Source: Gnetum montanum
Lineage: Eukaryota; Streptophyta; Gnetopsida; Gnetales; Gnetaceae
Assembly (NCBI GenBank): GCA_015680685.1
Contig: MNCI01002829.1
Location: 331,688 to 395,687, forward strand
Length of the DNA stretch: 64,000 bases
Reading direction: 5' to 3'
The notes beneath the pieces are model-generated. The model made no database searches. It was not told the origin of the DNA and worked only from the letters and a program-made list of their open reading frames with translations. Shown one piece after another: positions 33,862 through 45,789 of the stretch (position 1 is the stretch's first letter; each line of letters starts with the position of its first letter). A program made the position numbers and the translations under genes.

Positions 33862-34699
33862 TGATGAACCATGATATAGGGGCCGTGATATCACATCTAC
33901 GATATCGAGTCCATGATATCAGAGCTCACCAAGCGATATCGGGCATTTGATGTCAGGACCTACCCCATCGCTTATAAATAAGAGGCAGGCACGCTTGGTT
34001 TGCATAGTTAGTCTTAGTCCCTTACCCAAACTCTTGTAGTTTTCCTTTCTCAAAGTTAGAATTATTTCTGAATGCCCGCAATAGGAGTCATAAAGTGAAC
34101 GGATCTTTATTTGAGCATTGTGTACCTGAGCACATCTTGTAGCTAGAAATAAAGATGAACTTTGCGATAAACCTTGCAGCATTCAGAATAGCTTATTTAA
34201 TGTTATTTACAGTTATTTATGGTTTCCTTAGTTAATTAATGTTCTCTCTCTCACCTTGTTAACTCTCCCAAGTAAGCACACTCAGTACGACCACTTCGAG
34301 CATGCATGGAGCACTTGGTAACCCAGTAACGATTAGCGTTTGGTAATCCCAATAGTGTTGCACTAGTTCAGGATATGTACGACAAGTGGGAACAGATACT
34401 GGTGTTAAGACTAGTTAGAGCATAGTCGATTAGTTAAATTAAATTAGTTACTTAATTAGTTTACTTCTCCCTTTGTAGCACCAGGACATAAAACATTAGA
34501 AAATATATAAAAATCATATACCTTAAGTTTACTTAACCATATAATCGCACTATACAAGTAAGCTTGAGAAGAAAATAATTGACTAACCCGTCCGGGTTCT
34601 GTGAAGGTGCATAAGCACTTAGTCCTTGGAATTCGATTGGATCGTGTGTGTACACTCGTATTTGTATGGTTAAGCATAGGGATACCTCGTCACTCATCA
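33862..34699 (+). repeat. E4 5' LTR, family A (838 bp)
   Basis: TGATGAACC...CACTCATCA. U3 has a row of GATATC units between 33870 and 33955 (GTGATATCAC, ACGATATCGA, ATGATATCAG, GCGATATCGG), then TATAAATA at 33974-33981. The core AAATAAAGATG lies at about 34147. Confidence 0.92.
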
Positions 34700-34719
34700 T
34701 TAGCGCTGTTGTCGGGGGC
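34700..34719 (+). promoter_or_regulatory. E4 primer binding site, tRNA-Asp type
   Basis: TTAGCGCTGTTGTCGGGGGC directly follows the LTR. It is near-identical to the complement of the tRNA-Asp 3' end. Confidence 0.8.
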
Positions 34720-34837
34720 TTTGTTGTTTGTGTGCTAGCTAGAACTTAGGAAATCTTCCCATCATTGGAACAAAACCTTAGGGTTGGTTATCTTACAATT
34801 ATTGAAATGAAAAGTATTGCACACTGAATAGAAAATT

Positions 34838-37342
34838 ATGTCTCCTTCTTCTTACGAGAGTGTTTCACTGCCTAGGTCCAATACATGGAACAATCGGAGG
34901 CGTAGTACACATGATAATCCGCCTGTCCCCCAATAGTTTCATGTGGTATACATTCATCCTGATGAGTATATACCAAACTTTACCTTTATCCTCCACTAGG
35001 ATAAACAACTACGCTGGCGTGATTTAGAAGGTAACATAGTGTTACCTCCCAATTGCTCAATCTTGGGCATGCTTCTTCATGCTCTCACATGAATTGGTAT
35101 GTAGCACTTACATGCAAAGTATGTTGTGCATGATCATGACTCGAGAGAGTATCTACCCACGAAGGCATAATGTCAAAGGGATTTACAATAGGAGAGACGT
35201 TATGAATCCATGAAGGGGAAGTTGTCTTAGAATGTCCCATATGCCATAGGTGAAAATGAGGGTGGTGAACTTGCCTCAAGAGGTCTCCCACACAATGATG
35301 TTCCTTCGATTGACTTCAGTCAAGGGGTGGTGTATCAGAATCTTCACTCAACTATCCATAACCTAGATTCTGGTATCGACGGACATAAAGGGTTTGAAAA
35401 AGGAACACGAACACATGACAAAGATGGACATTCTGATCATAACCGTGGTTGAGGCCATGACCATCGAAGAATAGGAAGTAGGCACCATCATGGTGACAGT
35501 CCTCCTTCTTCTTCACCTTCATCATCTCCTTCACCCTATCCTTCATGATCTAGACATAGTTGCAAGGGAAAACACCTTGAGGATAATAGTAAGTGAAACA
35601 TGAATCATAAACTAAGTACCTGAGAAAGGGGATGAGGGCATTCTAGAGAAACTCATCATGAAAGGAGGAAGAGTAGGGAACAACATAGGCATCATAGATG
35701 CCTTAGATAGTATGATCACGATGAACCCCTACTCGTGACCCGAAGTATGCTAGATATAACTGAGGTTGTTAGAATCCCAACAAGGCACCAAAAAGACAAT
35801 AGGATCAAAAGATTAGACATGAATAATATCCCATGATTTGAAGGGGGATACAACGCTGATCCTCAAAATCATTTGCAAGCATTTCACGATGCATGTGCCT
35901 TGCAAAAAATAGAAAATAAGTGGCAAAAACTCAAGTTGTTTCTACAAACACTGATCAAGGAAGCAGAAAGCTGGTACCGGTCCTTAGAATTAAAATCCAT
36001 TCATCGATGGAGTACCACGTTAGAACTGTTCAACAATACGTATCAGATGTACTCATGAGTGTCCAACTTGTGAAAGCAAATCCAAGGATGGAAACAAGGA
36101 GGACATGAACCCTTGGATGCTGCCATGGGCCGATATTATGCACTGTTACATTGTTGCCTAGGCCATGGTTACTCGCAAAGGGAACAACTATGCCATCTTG
36201 TAGATGGGATTAGGCACGAAACGCGAAGAACCATTAGGACTTATGCCCAAGGAAGGCTATCTGAGTTTACAACCCATCAAGTACAAATATTGTTGGAGCA
36301 AGTTGCTACAGAGGAAGGTGAGTTAAGGAAAAGAGAGAGTGCAAAAGAATATAATAGAGATCCTTCCCTCTGAAAGAAGGAAGTTAGATTTTGTGAGGAT
36401 GAAGAAGAGTCCTCACTTGAAGAGATGGTGAATAGGAAAACCTTTCCCATTCAAAAAATTGCATCGGAAGTATTGGCAAAGGTGGACCAAATGTGGGACT
36501 CCCTAGATAATATATTTCAAACAGTTCTGGTAATAATAGAGAAGTCTAGAGAGGAAGGTAGTGATCGAGAAAGGAGAAAAAAGAAAGAAGCTAAATATGT
36601 ACGTAACAAAGGTAAGGGCAAAGTTGTCATCATCAAAGAGGTTGTGGATTCGAATACAGACAATGATGGTGGATGTGAGATATGCCAATATGACCATCCT
36701 AAGGGATGTTACCCTGTAATCTCACATTTGCAGGAGTTTGGGGTGTATGCACTCAACCCACGATTAAATAGAAGGAAAACACCCCGAAGGTTACCTTATC
36801 CCCAAGGTAACCCAAGGCAGTTCCACCAACCCTTGATGTATTATCGAAGTCGAACTCCACCACAACCAAATGAGCAGTATCAATAATGGTAGCACCCACA
36901 ATCATGGGGAATGCCACCACCACATCAACAGTACCCTTACTGTCAACCCGACCCATATGGATACTATGTGTAGTAGCCAATCTCTCCACATGACTCCACT
37001 GGTCACATCACTCACCAACCTCACTACCAAGCCCATGAGTATTATAGAACTCCTTCACCTAGGGGTGATGTTCCACAAACATACCATCCTTCTCATCTAG
37101 TTACATCTCTTCCACCCTTAACTCCATTACCACCTGCTCCAGCCATGCAGGGTGAGCTCCCTACCCAGTTGCAACAATGTAACGCTACAAGGGCTATTAA
37201 TCCTCACCCTACTATTGGTTTGGAAAACCATGTAAAGAAGAGACCTTTCTTTAGGACCGCCAATCCAACCAAGTTCTTGCAGTCATCATTCGACACTCTT
37301 CAAAGGCCTCGCCATCATTCGACACTTCGGAACTCCCTTTAA
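34838..37342 (+). pseudogene. E4 gag
   Basis: Start MSPSSYES at 34838. The N-terminal domain has VVYIHPDEYIPNFTFILH and LRWRDLEGNIVLPP (to about 35065), with stops where E2 has Gln or Arg. A polar linker rich in His, Arg and Ser covers 35180-35700. The Retrotrans_gag core (35865-36290) has AESWYRSLELKSIHRWSTT and HETRRTIRTYAQGRLSE. The zinc-knuckle-like CEICQYDHPKGCYP is at about 36674. The Pro/Gln/Tyr tail ends near 37340 with KKRPFFRTANP. At least six in-frame stops are present, mostly TAG or TGA. Confidence 0.88.
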
Positions 37343-37392
37343 ACTAAAGGCTGCATGCGACACGCACAGTCATGTTGACACATGCCATTATC

Positions 37393-37875
37393 GATTGGAT
37401 TAACGCTAGCTATCTTCCTACAAAATTCTCTAATCCTAGGAGTTCTCTTATATATTTACAAATCGCTGGGAATGAACCATGCAAAGCTCTTTTGGATTCA
37501 GGTTCTGGTGTCAACTTAATCTCTCAAGAAATGTATAAAGCCTAGAACTTGCCTCCATTGAAAAAGAGTAACATACGTTTAGAGCTAGCTGACCAGTCTA
37601 TCACTGTCCCATTAGGACTAGTGGAGAACATCGTCACTACTATTTATGGGTGGTTGTATCTAGCTGACATCCTAGTGATTCAAGTCAACAATTGTAAGGG
37701 GGACTTCCCAATCATAATGGGAAGAGCATGGCTAAGCACAATTGACGCACACCTAGGAATACATGATCTTTTCCTAGAGATATCAAAGGAAAATACGTTT
37801 GGAAAGATCGAGAAGAAGAAACTTTCATGCATCACATACGGTGACACAGGGTGTAATTGCGTGCAGAAGTCCTAG
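37393..37875 (+). pseudogene. E4 aspartic protease
   Basis: The frame carries GNEPCKALLDSGSGVNLISQEMYKA with the active-site Asp-Ser-Gly intact. A TAG then replaces the Trp codon seen in E1 and E2. It continues through QSITVPLGLVENIV, ILVIQVNNCKGDFPIIMGRAWLS and ISKENTFGKIEKKK. A TAG stop follows at 37873-37875. The linker MEPTEGLTCAYIDNIDTLEQVHRQL (38016 on) joins it to RT. Confidence 0.87.
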
Positions 37876-39602
37876 TTCGTACAACGTGTAACATTGCTTG
37901 CATGCAACTAATGTGCACAAGTAACTAACATAGAAAATCCCTGTATGCAGTAGCTACAAGATAGGAAGGCACCCAATGGTTGACAGCTAACCAAGAGAGC
38001 AACTCAACTATATGCATGGAACCAACTGAGGGTTTGACTTGTGCTTACATAGATAACATAGATACATTAGAGCAAGTTCATCGCCAACTTCCAAGTCTTG
38101 ACATTGAGAATATCAACTTGGGAAAGTTGGAAATCCCTGACAACTTTAAGCAAGAGCCCCTAACTTAAAACCCTTGCCCATCGGTATGGAGTATACATTT
38201 CTCAAAAATGAAAAACTAGTAATTATTAATGCTAGGCTTGCTCCTCAACAAAAAGAGAGACTGCTAAAAATGGTGAACAAATGGTCGAAAGCCTTCACTT
38301 GGTCATATCCCAAATTAACTAGAATAGACCCTAGGATATGCCAACATAGGATTTACACTGACCCCTCCATGAAGCCTTGACGACAACCACAGAGGCGATT
38401 GAACCCAAAGCTGAAGCAAGTGGTTAAAGAAGAAATTGAACAACTTCTAAAAGCTAGGTTCATCTACCCCATTGCTGATAGCGAGTGGGTTAGTCCATTA
38501 GTTATTGTATCCAAAAAGGGAGGTAAATGGAGAGTGTGTATAGACTTTAGGCTACTAAACATGGCAACATTCAAAGACCACTTTCCATTGTCATTTGTCG
38601 ACCAAGTTGTAGACACCATTGCAGGGCATCACTACTATAGTTTTCTGGATGGGTACAATGGATACAACCAAATCCAAATAACACCATAAGACCAAGCCAA
38701 GACCATGTTCACAAGTCCTTAGGGAACATTTTCATACAAACATATGCCATTTGGCTTGTGCAATGCTCTTGCAACATTTCAAAATTTTGTTCTAAGTATC
38801 TTTTAGCAACAAATAGGGAATGGTGTAGAAGTCTTCATGGATGATTTCTCCACATACGAAGCGAACTTCGATCAAGCATTGGACCGATTAGAGCAAGTAC
38901 GAAAATGATGTCTTGAAATCAATTTAAGGCTCAACTAGTAAAAAAGCCATTTAATGGTCCAAGAAGGTGTAGTATTAGGGCATAAGATTTCAGAAACAAG
39001 GATAGAGGTAGACCCTAAAAAGATTAAATTCATCTAAGGAATCACGCGTTAACCTAAAACTATAAAAGACATCCGATCATTCCTTAGACACATTGGCTAT
39101 TATAGAAGATTCATAGAGAACTTTTCAAAGGTTGCAAAACCATTGATTGAACTAACAAAAAAGGACGTACGTTTTGAGTGGACTAAGGAATGTGAACTAG
39201 CTTTCCAAACCTTGAAGCAGAAGCTTGTAGAAACACCCATTCTACAAGCTCCTAACTAGTCCAGACCATTCCACATAATGACTAACGTGTCCAACTTTGC
39301 CTTAGGAGCCATACTCACATAGTTAGATGGCCAGAAATGATCCTATTACATCCATTATGTGAGTCGAAGTATTGTTGGTGCACAGCTTAACTACACCACA
39401 ACAGAAAAGGAGTTAACAGTTGTGGTGTTTGCACTAGATAAGTTTAGGCACTATGTATTAGGCTATAAGGTATTTGTACACACAGACCATAGTGTAATTT
39501 AGTTCCTGCTGAATAAACCAATGGTGAGCCCTTACATCATATGATGACTCATAATCTTACAAGAGTTCGATCTTACAATGATAGATCGTAAAGGCACCAA
39601 GA

Positions 39603-39603
39603 N
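39603..39603. other. Assembly join (N) with a duplicated 51-bp flank
   Basis: The stretch 39552-39602 is repeated at 39605-39655. The homologous place in E8 (about 63580-63640) has one copy. The overlapping contig ends were not merged. Confidence 0.85.
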
Positions 39604-39806
39604 GTAATCTTACAAGAGTTCGATCTTACAATGATAGATCGTAAAGGCACCAAGAATGTTGTTGCTAATCATTTATCTTGGTTAAGATGGGACAACAAAG
39701 AGGATGAATATTCGCTTTCTGATCGCTTTCCTGATGAATTCTTCTTTGCAAGTATAGTAAATAATCAATTAACCATGGAAATAAATTGGTATAGTAGCAT
39801 TATTAC

Positions 39807-39807
39807 N
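39807..39807. other. Assembly join (N) with a duplicated flank
   Basis: About 65 bases before the N (TTCTTTGCAAGTATAGTAAA...) recur after it with two mismatches. Confidence 0.85.
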
Positions 39808-40029
39808 ATTCTTTGCAAGTGTAGTAAATAATCAGTTAACCATGGAAATAAATTGGTATAGTAGCATTATTACCTATCTCCTTACACAAGAAACAACCAC
39901 AAGAGTTAGATGTTAAAAAGAAACAACAGTTTCTACACCGAGCCAAATATTTCATGGAAATCAACGGGCATCTTTATAAGGTATGTCTTGATGGCTTGGT
40001 TCGATAGTGTGTTCCCAATGTAAATCAAT

Positions 40030-41165
40030 TATGAGTTCTCCAAGATGCTCATGAAGGCCCTTGTGGGGGTCATTACGCAGGGAGATGAACAGCCATTAAA
40101 ATCCTGCTTGCAGGATATTATTGGCCTACACTGTTCCGAGATGCTCATCATTTCGTATAATCTTGTGAGCATTGCCAACGTGATGGGGGAATGANGTTCT
40201 GAGATGCTCATCATTTCGTATAATCTTGTGAGCATTGCCAACGTGATGGGGGAATGACTGCTAGAATGGAGGGTCCACAACAATGGATTCAACCTTTAGA
40301 ACTCTTCAATATATGGGGAATTGATTTTATGGGGCCTATTACACCAATGTCTAATGGAAAAGCCTACATTATTGTTGCTACTGACTATTTCACAAAATGG
40401 GCAGAAACAATTATTGTTATGGACTACACATCATCTACCACTGCATGATTTGTTCAACAACAAATTGTAAATAGGTTTGGCATGCCTTGTGCACTTATTT
40501 CAGATAATGGTACACATTTTACAGGTGCAACTTTTCGGAAGTTGATGCAACGCTTAGGAGTGGAACACAAGCTGACTACACCATATCACCCTTAAGCGAA
40601 TGGTCAAGTCGAGGTCACCAATAGGGAGATTACAAAAATATTAACACAAATCATTAGCAAGTATAGGTGAGATTGGAGCACCAAATTAAATGATGCTCTT
40701 TGGGTATACTGCTCCATGTGGAAACTCCCTATAGGCTACTCTCCCTACAAGTTAGTGTACGGTAAACTTCCAACGCTTCCTATTCAAGCAAAGCTCCGTA
40801 CACTATCCATGACATGTGACCTGCTAGATGAGAACTGATTAGTCACCCTGTCATCTAATAAATTGCACAAGGCCTTTAATAAAAAATGTCATGACCTGAA
40901 AATTAGAAAAGTTAAATTCCAAGTAGGAGAAGGTTCTTTATTGGAACCCCACACATGTGCCACAACGCACTAAATTTCAAACGTTATGGGAAGGACCCTA
41001 TATTGTTCATGCAACTTTTCCTTCAGGGGCCATGATGATTTACAAACTTGAGAGCCTAGATAAGAAATTGTTGGTCAACATCCAACACACCAAACCTTTC
41101 CATGAGCCTAGAATAACTAGTACCAATACTACCTCTGTTGGTGGACAACCCTGCTCGTTATTTTA
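40030..41165 (+). pseudogene. E4 integrase
   Basis: The N-terminal zinc domain has HEGPCGGHYAG, then CEHCQR (H-H-C-C type, 40045-40240), but is disturbed by a single-N duplication at 40195. The catalytic core reads LFNIWGIDFMGPITPMSNGKAY, with the first Asp, and YFTKWAET. The second Asp lies in ALISDNGTHFTGATF (about 40490), and the third residue, Glu, in ANGQVEVTNREI (about 40595). The C-terminal domain has RTKFQTLWEGPYIV, GAMMIYKLESLDKK and HTKPFHEPR, and ends PCSLF with a TAG at 41164-41166. No chromodomain follows. Stops interrupt the core. Confidence 0.9.
40195..40195. other. Assembly join (N) with a duplicated flank
   Basis: About 60 bases from GTTCCGAGATGCTCATCATT to GGGGGAATGA stand on both sides of the N with one mismatch. 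Confidence 0.85.
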
Positions 41166-43054
41166 GATCTTCTCCTTCCAACTCAGTCATGGGGGAGATG
41201 GCCACCAATGCTAACCATTCTAAGTCCTTAGCTCTTTTTGTATTTTTTTTTACACATCTTTTCAATTTTACTTTTTTTACACCATTGTTTACATTTTTTA
41301 CTATTTCTTTGTTTGAGTTACTTTCATTCGTCATACAATAAGTGCTCATGGTGGTGGATTGTACTATAATGGTATTGATTATTAATGTTGGGTTTTTACC
41401 TTTGATTTTCAATGTTGATACTAAGATATTGCTCTTTTGATAAAACAGGCAATGAGTCCACGTCATCCATTCCTTCATTCAACTCTATGGTCTCCCTTGT
41501 CTTGGAAATGTACTTTCCCTTTTTCTAAATAAACTTATTAATAAAGTGGTGATTTGGTATTCTTCAAATCAGGGAAGGACTCAATGGTTGAAAAGGGTAT
41601 GACTTCAAGGAGATTCGACACACTTGTGCTAGCTATTCTCTTAGGTACTTGGATGCTTTTCATGGGTTTTCCACCATTCCACCGATGACCAAACATCAAG
41701 AAGTCGAATGAATCAAATAAGTCTTTGCATGGTGTGATTCTCACAAAAAAAATGGGTGAGAATTCAAAGCACACCCCTTAGACATAATAACGAAATATGG
41801 GCTACAAACACTGGTTATGGCACTGGAAAGACATGTTACCCATGCCTAAAGGTTTCCTTTAACTAAGGCCCTTTTTTGCTTCCTACTTCTCTATCTTTCT
41901 CTCCTTTGAATGGTGGTGACTCTATGAATGCATTCTTGTTGCTTCAAGAGGACAAGTTGGTCAAATGTGTTGATGTGAGGTCACTAAATGTGGTTTGCTT
42001 GAATCCGAATTTGGAATGAATTCTATTCAGTCACCGTAACCATATAATACATAAGAGACTTTGCATAACCTTGCTCTTGGGATTTCATTCCATTTTCTCC
42101 TCTCATTCAATATTTCTTCCCATATTCCACCTCATTGCTGGTTTTATGATCAGCCTATATCTTGGTTGAGGCATTGATCATCTTTGACAACTTCTTGTGG
42201 GTAAGTTCTTAACCATTGTTCCATACGTCATTTCTAGAGCCTACGAACTCTTTGGTTTGTAGGTCTGTCAGGGCATAAAAGGCATGGGCCTGCTTTGGGG
42301 AGGACCCACTGACATTCCTTTATGGTACAATTGTTAAGTTTTCTCCCTTAAACATTCTTTGCAATAAACCATTTCTTGTTTCATCCCCATCCATGACATC
42401 CATTTCATTGGCTTCACTGTTGTTATTTCTCTTATCTTTCTTGTTCCTTCAATATTTCCACCCTATTGCTACTGGAGGCTCTTAGTTGTGGGGGCCATGT
42501 AACAAATTTTTCCATTCTATTACCTATCTCACCCCTACACCTTGGGTAGTTATTAGATAAAAACCTCTAACCCAGTATCTGCCATACCCACAACCCAGCC
42601 AAGGTACTTCATATCGAGGTAAGGTATCAACTACATTGTATCTTATCTATCCTTGCTAATTCATGACTGTGTTGTGTATGCAGATGGTGACCATACAAAT
42701 AATAGACTAGGATAGGAGGGAGCACTTGGGATGGACTGGAGCGAGAGCAATTATGCAAGGAACATGCTTCATCATGTGGCTATGGATAAACAATAGAGTG
42801 CACATTTCTGACATCGGCAGCAATGCACCTCATTCTCTTTTAGTTGTCGGATGAGGGTCTGGATGTCATCTATGTACAGTGTTCACCATAATGGTTATGA
42901 ACACCAATGTTGTAATATGTTTGTCGATCCGTTTACTGGGCACTTTAAGTCTGTCACCCATGTCATCATTAGTTGTCATTCAGTCAATAATCCCATACCT
43001 TTCCAATATTTTGTAAGGAACTCGAGGAAGAGTTTTTATTTAGTTGTGGGGGTA
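41166..43054 (+). other. E4 3' non-coding region
   Basis: No supported gene. The sense-strand landmarks match E1: CTCAGTCATGGGGGAGATGG (41183-41202), AATGAGTCCACGTCATCC (about 41451), GAGAATTCAAAGCACACCCC (about 41758), CCTGCTTTGGGGAGGACCCA (about 42290), and CTCTTAGTTGTGGGGGCC (about 42477). An acceptor-like GTATGCAG sits directly before an ATG at about 42684, where ORF3 starts in E6. Only a few codons remain, and the 3' UTR-type sequence follows. Confidence 0.75.
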
Positions 43055-43893
43055 TGAAGAACCACGATATCGGGGCCGTAATATCGCAACTACGATATCG
43101 GGTCCGCGATATCAAAGCTCACCAAGTGATATCAGGCATCCAATGTCAGGACTCGTCCCATCGCCTATAAATAAGAGGTGAGCATGCTTGGTTTTCATAG
43201 TTAGTCTTAGTCCCTTACCTGAAATCTTGTAGTTTTTGTTCCTCAGAGTTAGAATTATTTTTGAGTGCCCGCAGTAGGAGTTATAAAGTGAACAGATCTT
43301 TATTTGAGCATTTTGTACCTAAGCACATCTTGTGACCAGAAATAAAGAAAAACTTTGTGATAAACCTTACAGCATTCAGAATAGCCTATTTAATGTTATT
43401 TATAGTTATTTAATGCTTTCCTTAGTTAATTAATGTTCTCTCTCATACATTGTTAACTCTCCCAAGTAAGCACACTCAGTACAACCACTTTGAGCATGAG
43501 TGGAACACTTGTTAACCTAGTAACGATTAGCGTTTGGTAATCCTAGTAGTGTTGCATTGGTTCAGGATGTGTACTGCAAGTGGGAATGGATACTAGTGTT
43601 AGGACTAGTTAGAGCATAGTCGATTAGTTAAATTAAATTAGTTACTTAATTAGTTCACTTCTTCCTTTGTAGCACCAGGACACAAAACATTAGAAAGTAT
43701 ATAAAAATCATATACCTTAAGTTTACTTAACCATATAATCGCACTATATAAGTAAGCTTGGGAAGACAATGATTGACTAACCTGTCCGAGTTCTGTGAAG
43801 GCGTATAAGCACTTAGTCCTTGGAATTCGACCGGATCGTGCATGTATGCTCATATTCATATGGTTGAGCGTAGAGATACCTCGCCGCTCATCA
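43055..43893 (+). repeat. E4 3' LTR, family A (839 bp)
   Basis: Starts TGAAGAACC (one change from TGATGAACC) after GGGGGTA. GATATC units lie at 43066-43135, with TATAAATA at 43167-43174. It ends CCGCTCATCA. Confidence 0.92.
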
Positions 43894-45184
43894 CTATCCA
43901 GCACATCTTCATGTTCTATAGGAGTCATAGAGGTACTAGCTATCATTTGAGCATCTTTGGCTCTAGAAATATCAGCTAGTGGTATAATAAGTACATTAAA
44001 AGATTCTTTAATGCAATCAATGATTATTTCTGTAGCTTCCATTGCATCATGGTTGAAATGGTTGGCTTGACTACATCATCAATTACTTTTAATAAATTGG
44101 ACTCTTCTCTACTTCCCCAACTGATAGATTCTACAAATTGCTGCAGATGACACATTGAAGGTTGGTAATCTTATGGTGGTGGTGATGAAACTTGTGGTTG
44201 TTGTTGCTATTGTCTTGTGGGTTGGGTAGTCTCCTCAGTGCTTGGTTGATCTTCTAATTTGTCCTTTCTGCAAGGCACTGGCTTAAGCATTTTGACATAG
44301 GAAGCATTTTGTGCCTTCTTCAATGCATCATTTGTATACCCTTGGATACTAGCATGTTTACATAACTTCTAAATAAGGCAAGGAAATGGAAGTGTTAACT
44401 TCCCTATATTCTTTTCTTCGAACCAGCTTTATGAAGTAGAGGTGAGTGATGTTTGCATTGAATTTTCCCATTAATATTGCACTCCCTCTGGCTACATATG
44501 TAAAGATTCTATTCAGTGTTTTGGTAGGAAACAAGTGATAAGTGTCAATTTTAAAATAAATCTTTTATTTGTAGTTAATTCATTGTATTCTTTATCTTCC
44601 TTGCCATATGCCTACTATAATCACAAATTCCTAGCATTTGTGTCAAATCTAGTTGATATGTGTGCCACCTTGGCTCCTTGATTAGGCACATTCAATACCT
44701 CTGCAATTGCATTAACTAAGTAAGATACCGAGATTCCTTTAATTTTGACTGTTGCATCAACTTCTTGATTTTGTCAAAACTAGAGTGTTTCTTCTAAATA
44801 CCGTTCTCCATTGTTTGTTAGAGTAGGCCATAAAGGAGATGACTGAAGTTGGACCTTAACGACTTCTAGAGCAAATTCCAAGAATGGACCAAAGTTAAGT
44901 TCCACAATTACTGTCAACATGATGGATTTTTCCTGAATAGCCTGAAGGTATTCAAGTGATAGTGTAAGTTGTTGTCCCTGAATAGGTACTAGTGGAACAT
45001 CCGCATCTTCTTGAGTAGATTGCTCTGTGGTAGGAGTTTGTTGATGAATGTTGAAGGATTGTGCTTCTTGTTTTCCTTGTTTTGCTTGTGAATTTTGCTC
45101 ACTCGCTTGTCCTCTTCCATGGCCTCATGGTCTTTTCCTTATCGGTCGTGGGAGTTCTACCTGTGCTCCTCTTTTTGGGGCTAT
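43894..45184 (-). pseudogene. E5 ORF3, N-terminal half
   Basis: By alignment with E3 (GATTATAG before ATGGCCCC) the start codon at 45184 has become ATA and the acceptor AG has become AA, both single G-to-A changes. The reading gives APKRGAQVELPRPIRKRP, a Gln-rich stretch, then ELNFGPFLEFALEVVKVQLQ and WPTLTNNGERYLEETL. These match NFGPFLENAPPKVKMQLQ and WPIITSSGEWYMGETYLF of E6. The last open part (to 43894) has IIIDCIKESFNVLIIPLAD. With the other half (33861-32349), and counting the 5-base target duplication once, the length is 2,799 bases, a multiple of three. Confidence 0.75.
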
Positions 45185-45689
45185 TTATAATCAATCAAGT
45201 GGTTGGACTTACTAGAATATTCTCATAGATGACCAAAAATTTGATACCTTACTCATACCCTTAGTCATATCAAGTTCTTAGTTCATTATGATTGTAGAGT
45301 TAAAATATCTTTTCAATAACAACCCCATTAGTACTTTAAATGAGTGGCATGGTTAATTAGAAATCTTCTTAAAGTTTTTTTTGGCCTTAACACAAGTGGT
45401 TTACTTTAAAAATTCTTAATATGTTCCTTAAAATTATCCCTATAATATCTTCTAATTAGCAATTTCAAAAAAATCAACTCAAATTTTCCTTACTAGCACG
45501 TCCCTCCATGACTAAGGTGATCACTCTAAGATCATGTAGATTCAAAAATCATGCAAATTAGGGTAATAATGAACAAGTTATGGGCACTAGAAGTTGGAGT
45601 GTCAAAGCTCTTAATTGTAAAGAAAAATTGGCAACAACTCCCTTCCTATGAAATTTAGAAATAAAAAATGTTTTCTAACTTCCTTGTGC

Positions 45690-45781
45690 TATATATAGAT
45701 TTTATGCATGTAATATCATAAATGTGACATCGCAGATGCAATATTGTAGGTGCTTGTGATATCGTAGATGCAATATCATCG
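45690..45781 (-). promoter_or_regulatory. E5 internal array and TATA box upstream of ORF3
   Basis: On the minus strand, GATATC-like units (GATATTGCATC, CGATATCAC, CAATATTGC, GCGATGTCAC, GATATTAC) fill 45781-45711. They are followed by CTATATATAGC (45698-45689), a TATA box about 500 bases before the ORF3 start. The order array-then-TATA, and the motif type, repeat those of the LTR U3 regions. Confidence 0.55.
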
Positions 45782-45789
45782 TAGAAAAA

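Larger units (their letters stand above)
38174..39900 (+). pseudogene. E4 reverse transcriptase and RNase H
   Basis: The RT N-terminal part has ARLAPQQKERLLKMVNKWSKAF (about 38230). Then come FIYPIADSEWVSPLVIVSKKGGKWRVCIDFRLLN (38459-38565), HYYSFLDGYNGYNQI and the MPFGLCNALATF block (about 38743). The catalytic FMDDF lies near 38838. The connection SFLRHIGYYRRFIENFSKVAKPL is at about 39075-39145. RNase H follows with LELTKKDVRFEW, then the decayed DGQK-type Asp region (39280-39330) and YTTTEKELTVVVFALDKFRHY (39391-39455). Stops are mostly TAG, for example in the QITP*DQAK segment. Single-N duplications at 39603 and 39807 disturb the end. Confidence 0.9.
33862..43893 (+). mobile_element. E4: complete but decayed Ty3/gypsy element (LTR family A), inserted in E5 ORF3
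   Basis: LTRs are 33862-34699 and 43055-43893. Flanks are CTATT (33857-33861) and CTATC (43894-43898), a target duplication with one change. Order is primer site, gag, protease, RT, RNase H, integrase, 1.9 kb non-coding 3' region. This is the Ty3/gypsy order, with integrase last and no chromodomain. The RT box is FMDDF and the primer is tRNA-Asp, both as in the Athila/Tat branch. Many stops make it inactive. Hand comparison of the first 290 LTR bases gives roughly 12% difference. Confidence 0.93.

Noticed and set aside
36753-36989. Minus-strand frame over the E4 gag tail
   Set aside because: Shadow of the Pro/Gln/Tyr-rich Gag tail on the plus strand.
41166-41774. Search for a chromodomain or envelope gene directly after E4 integrase
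   Set aside because: Integrase ends with a stop at 41164-41166 and the following sequence is the conserved non-coding module. No chromodomain aromatic cage residues and no membrane protein frame were seen.
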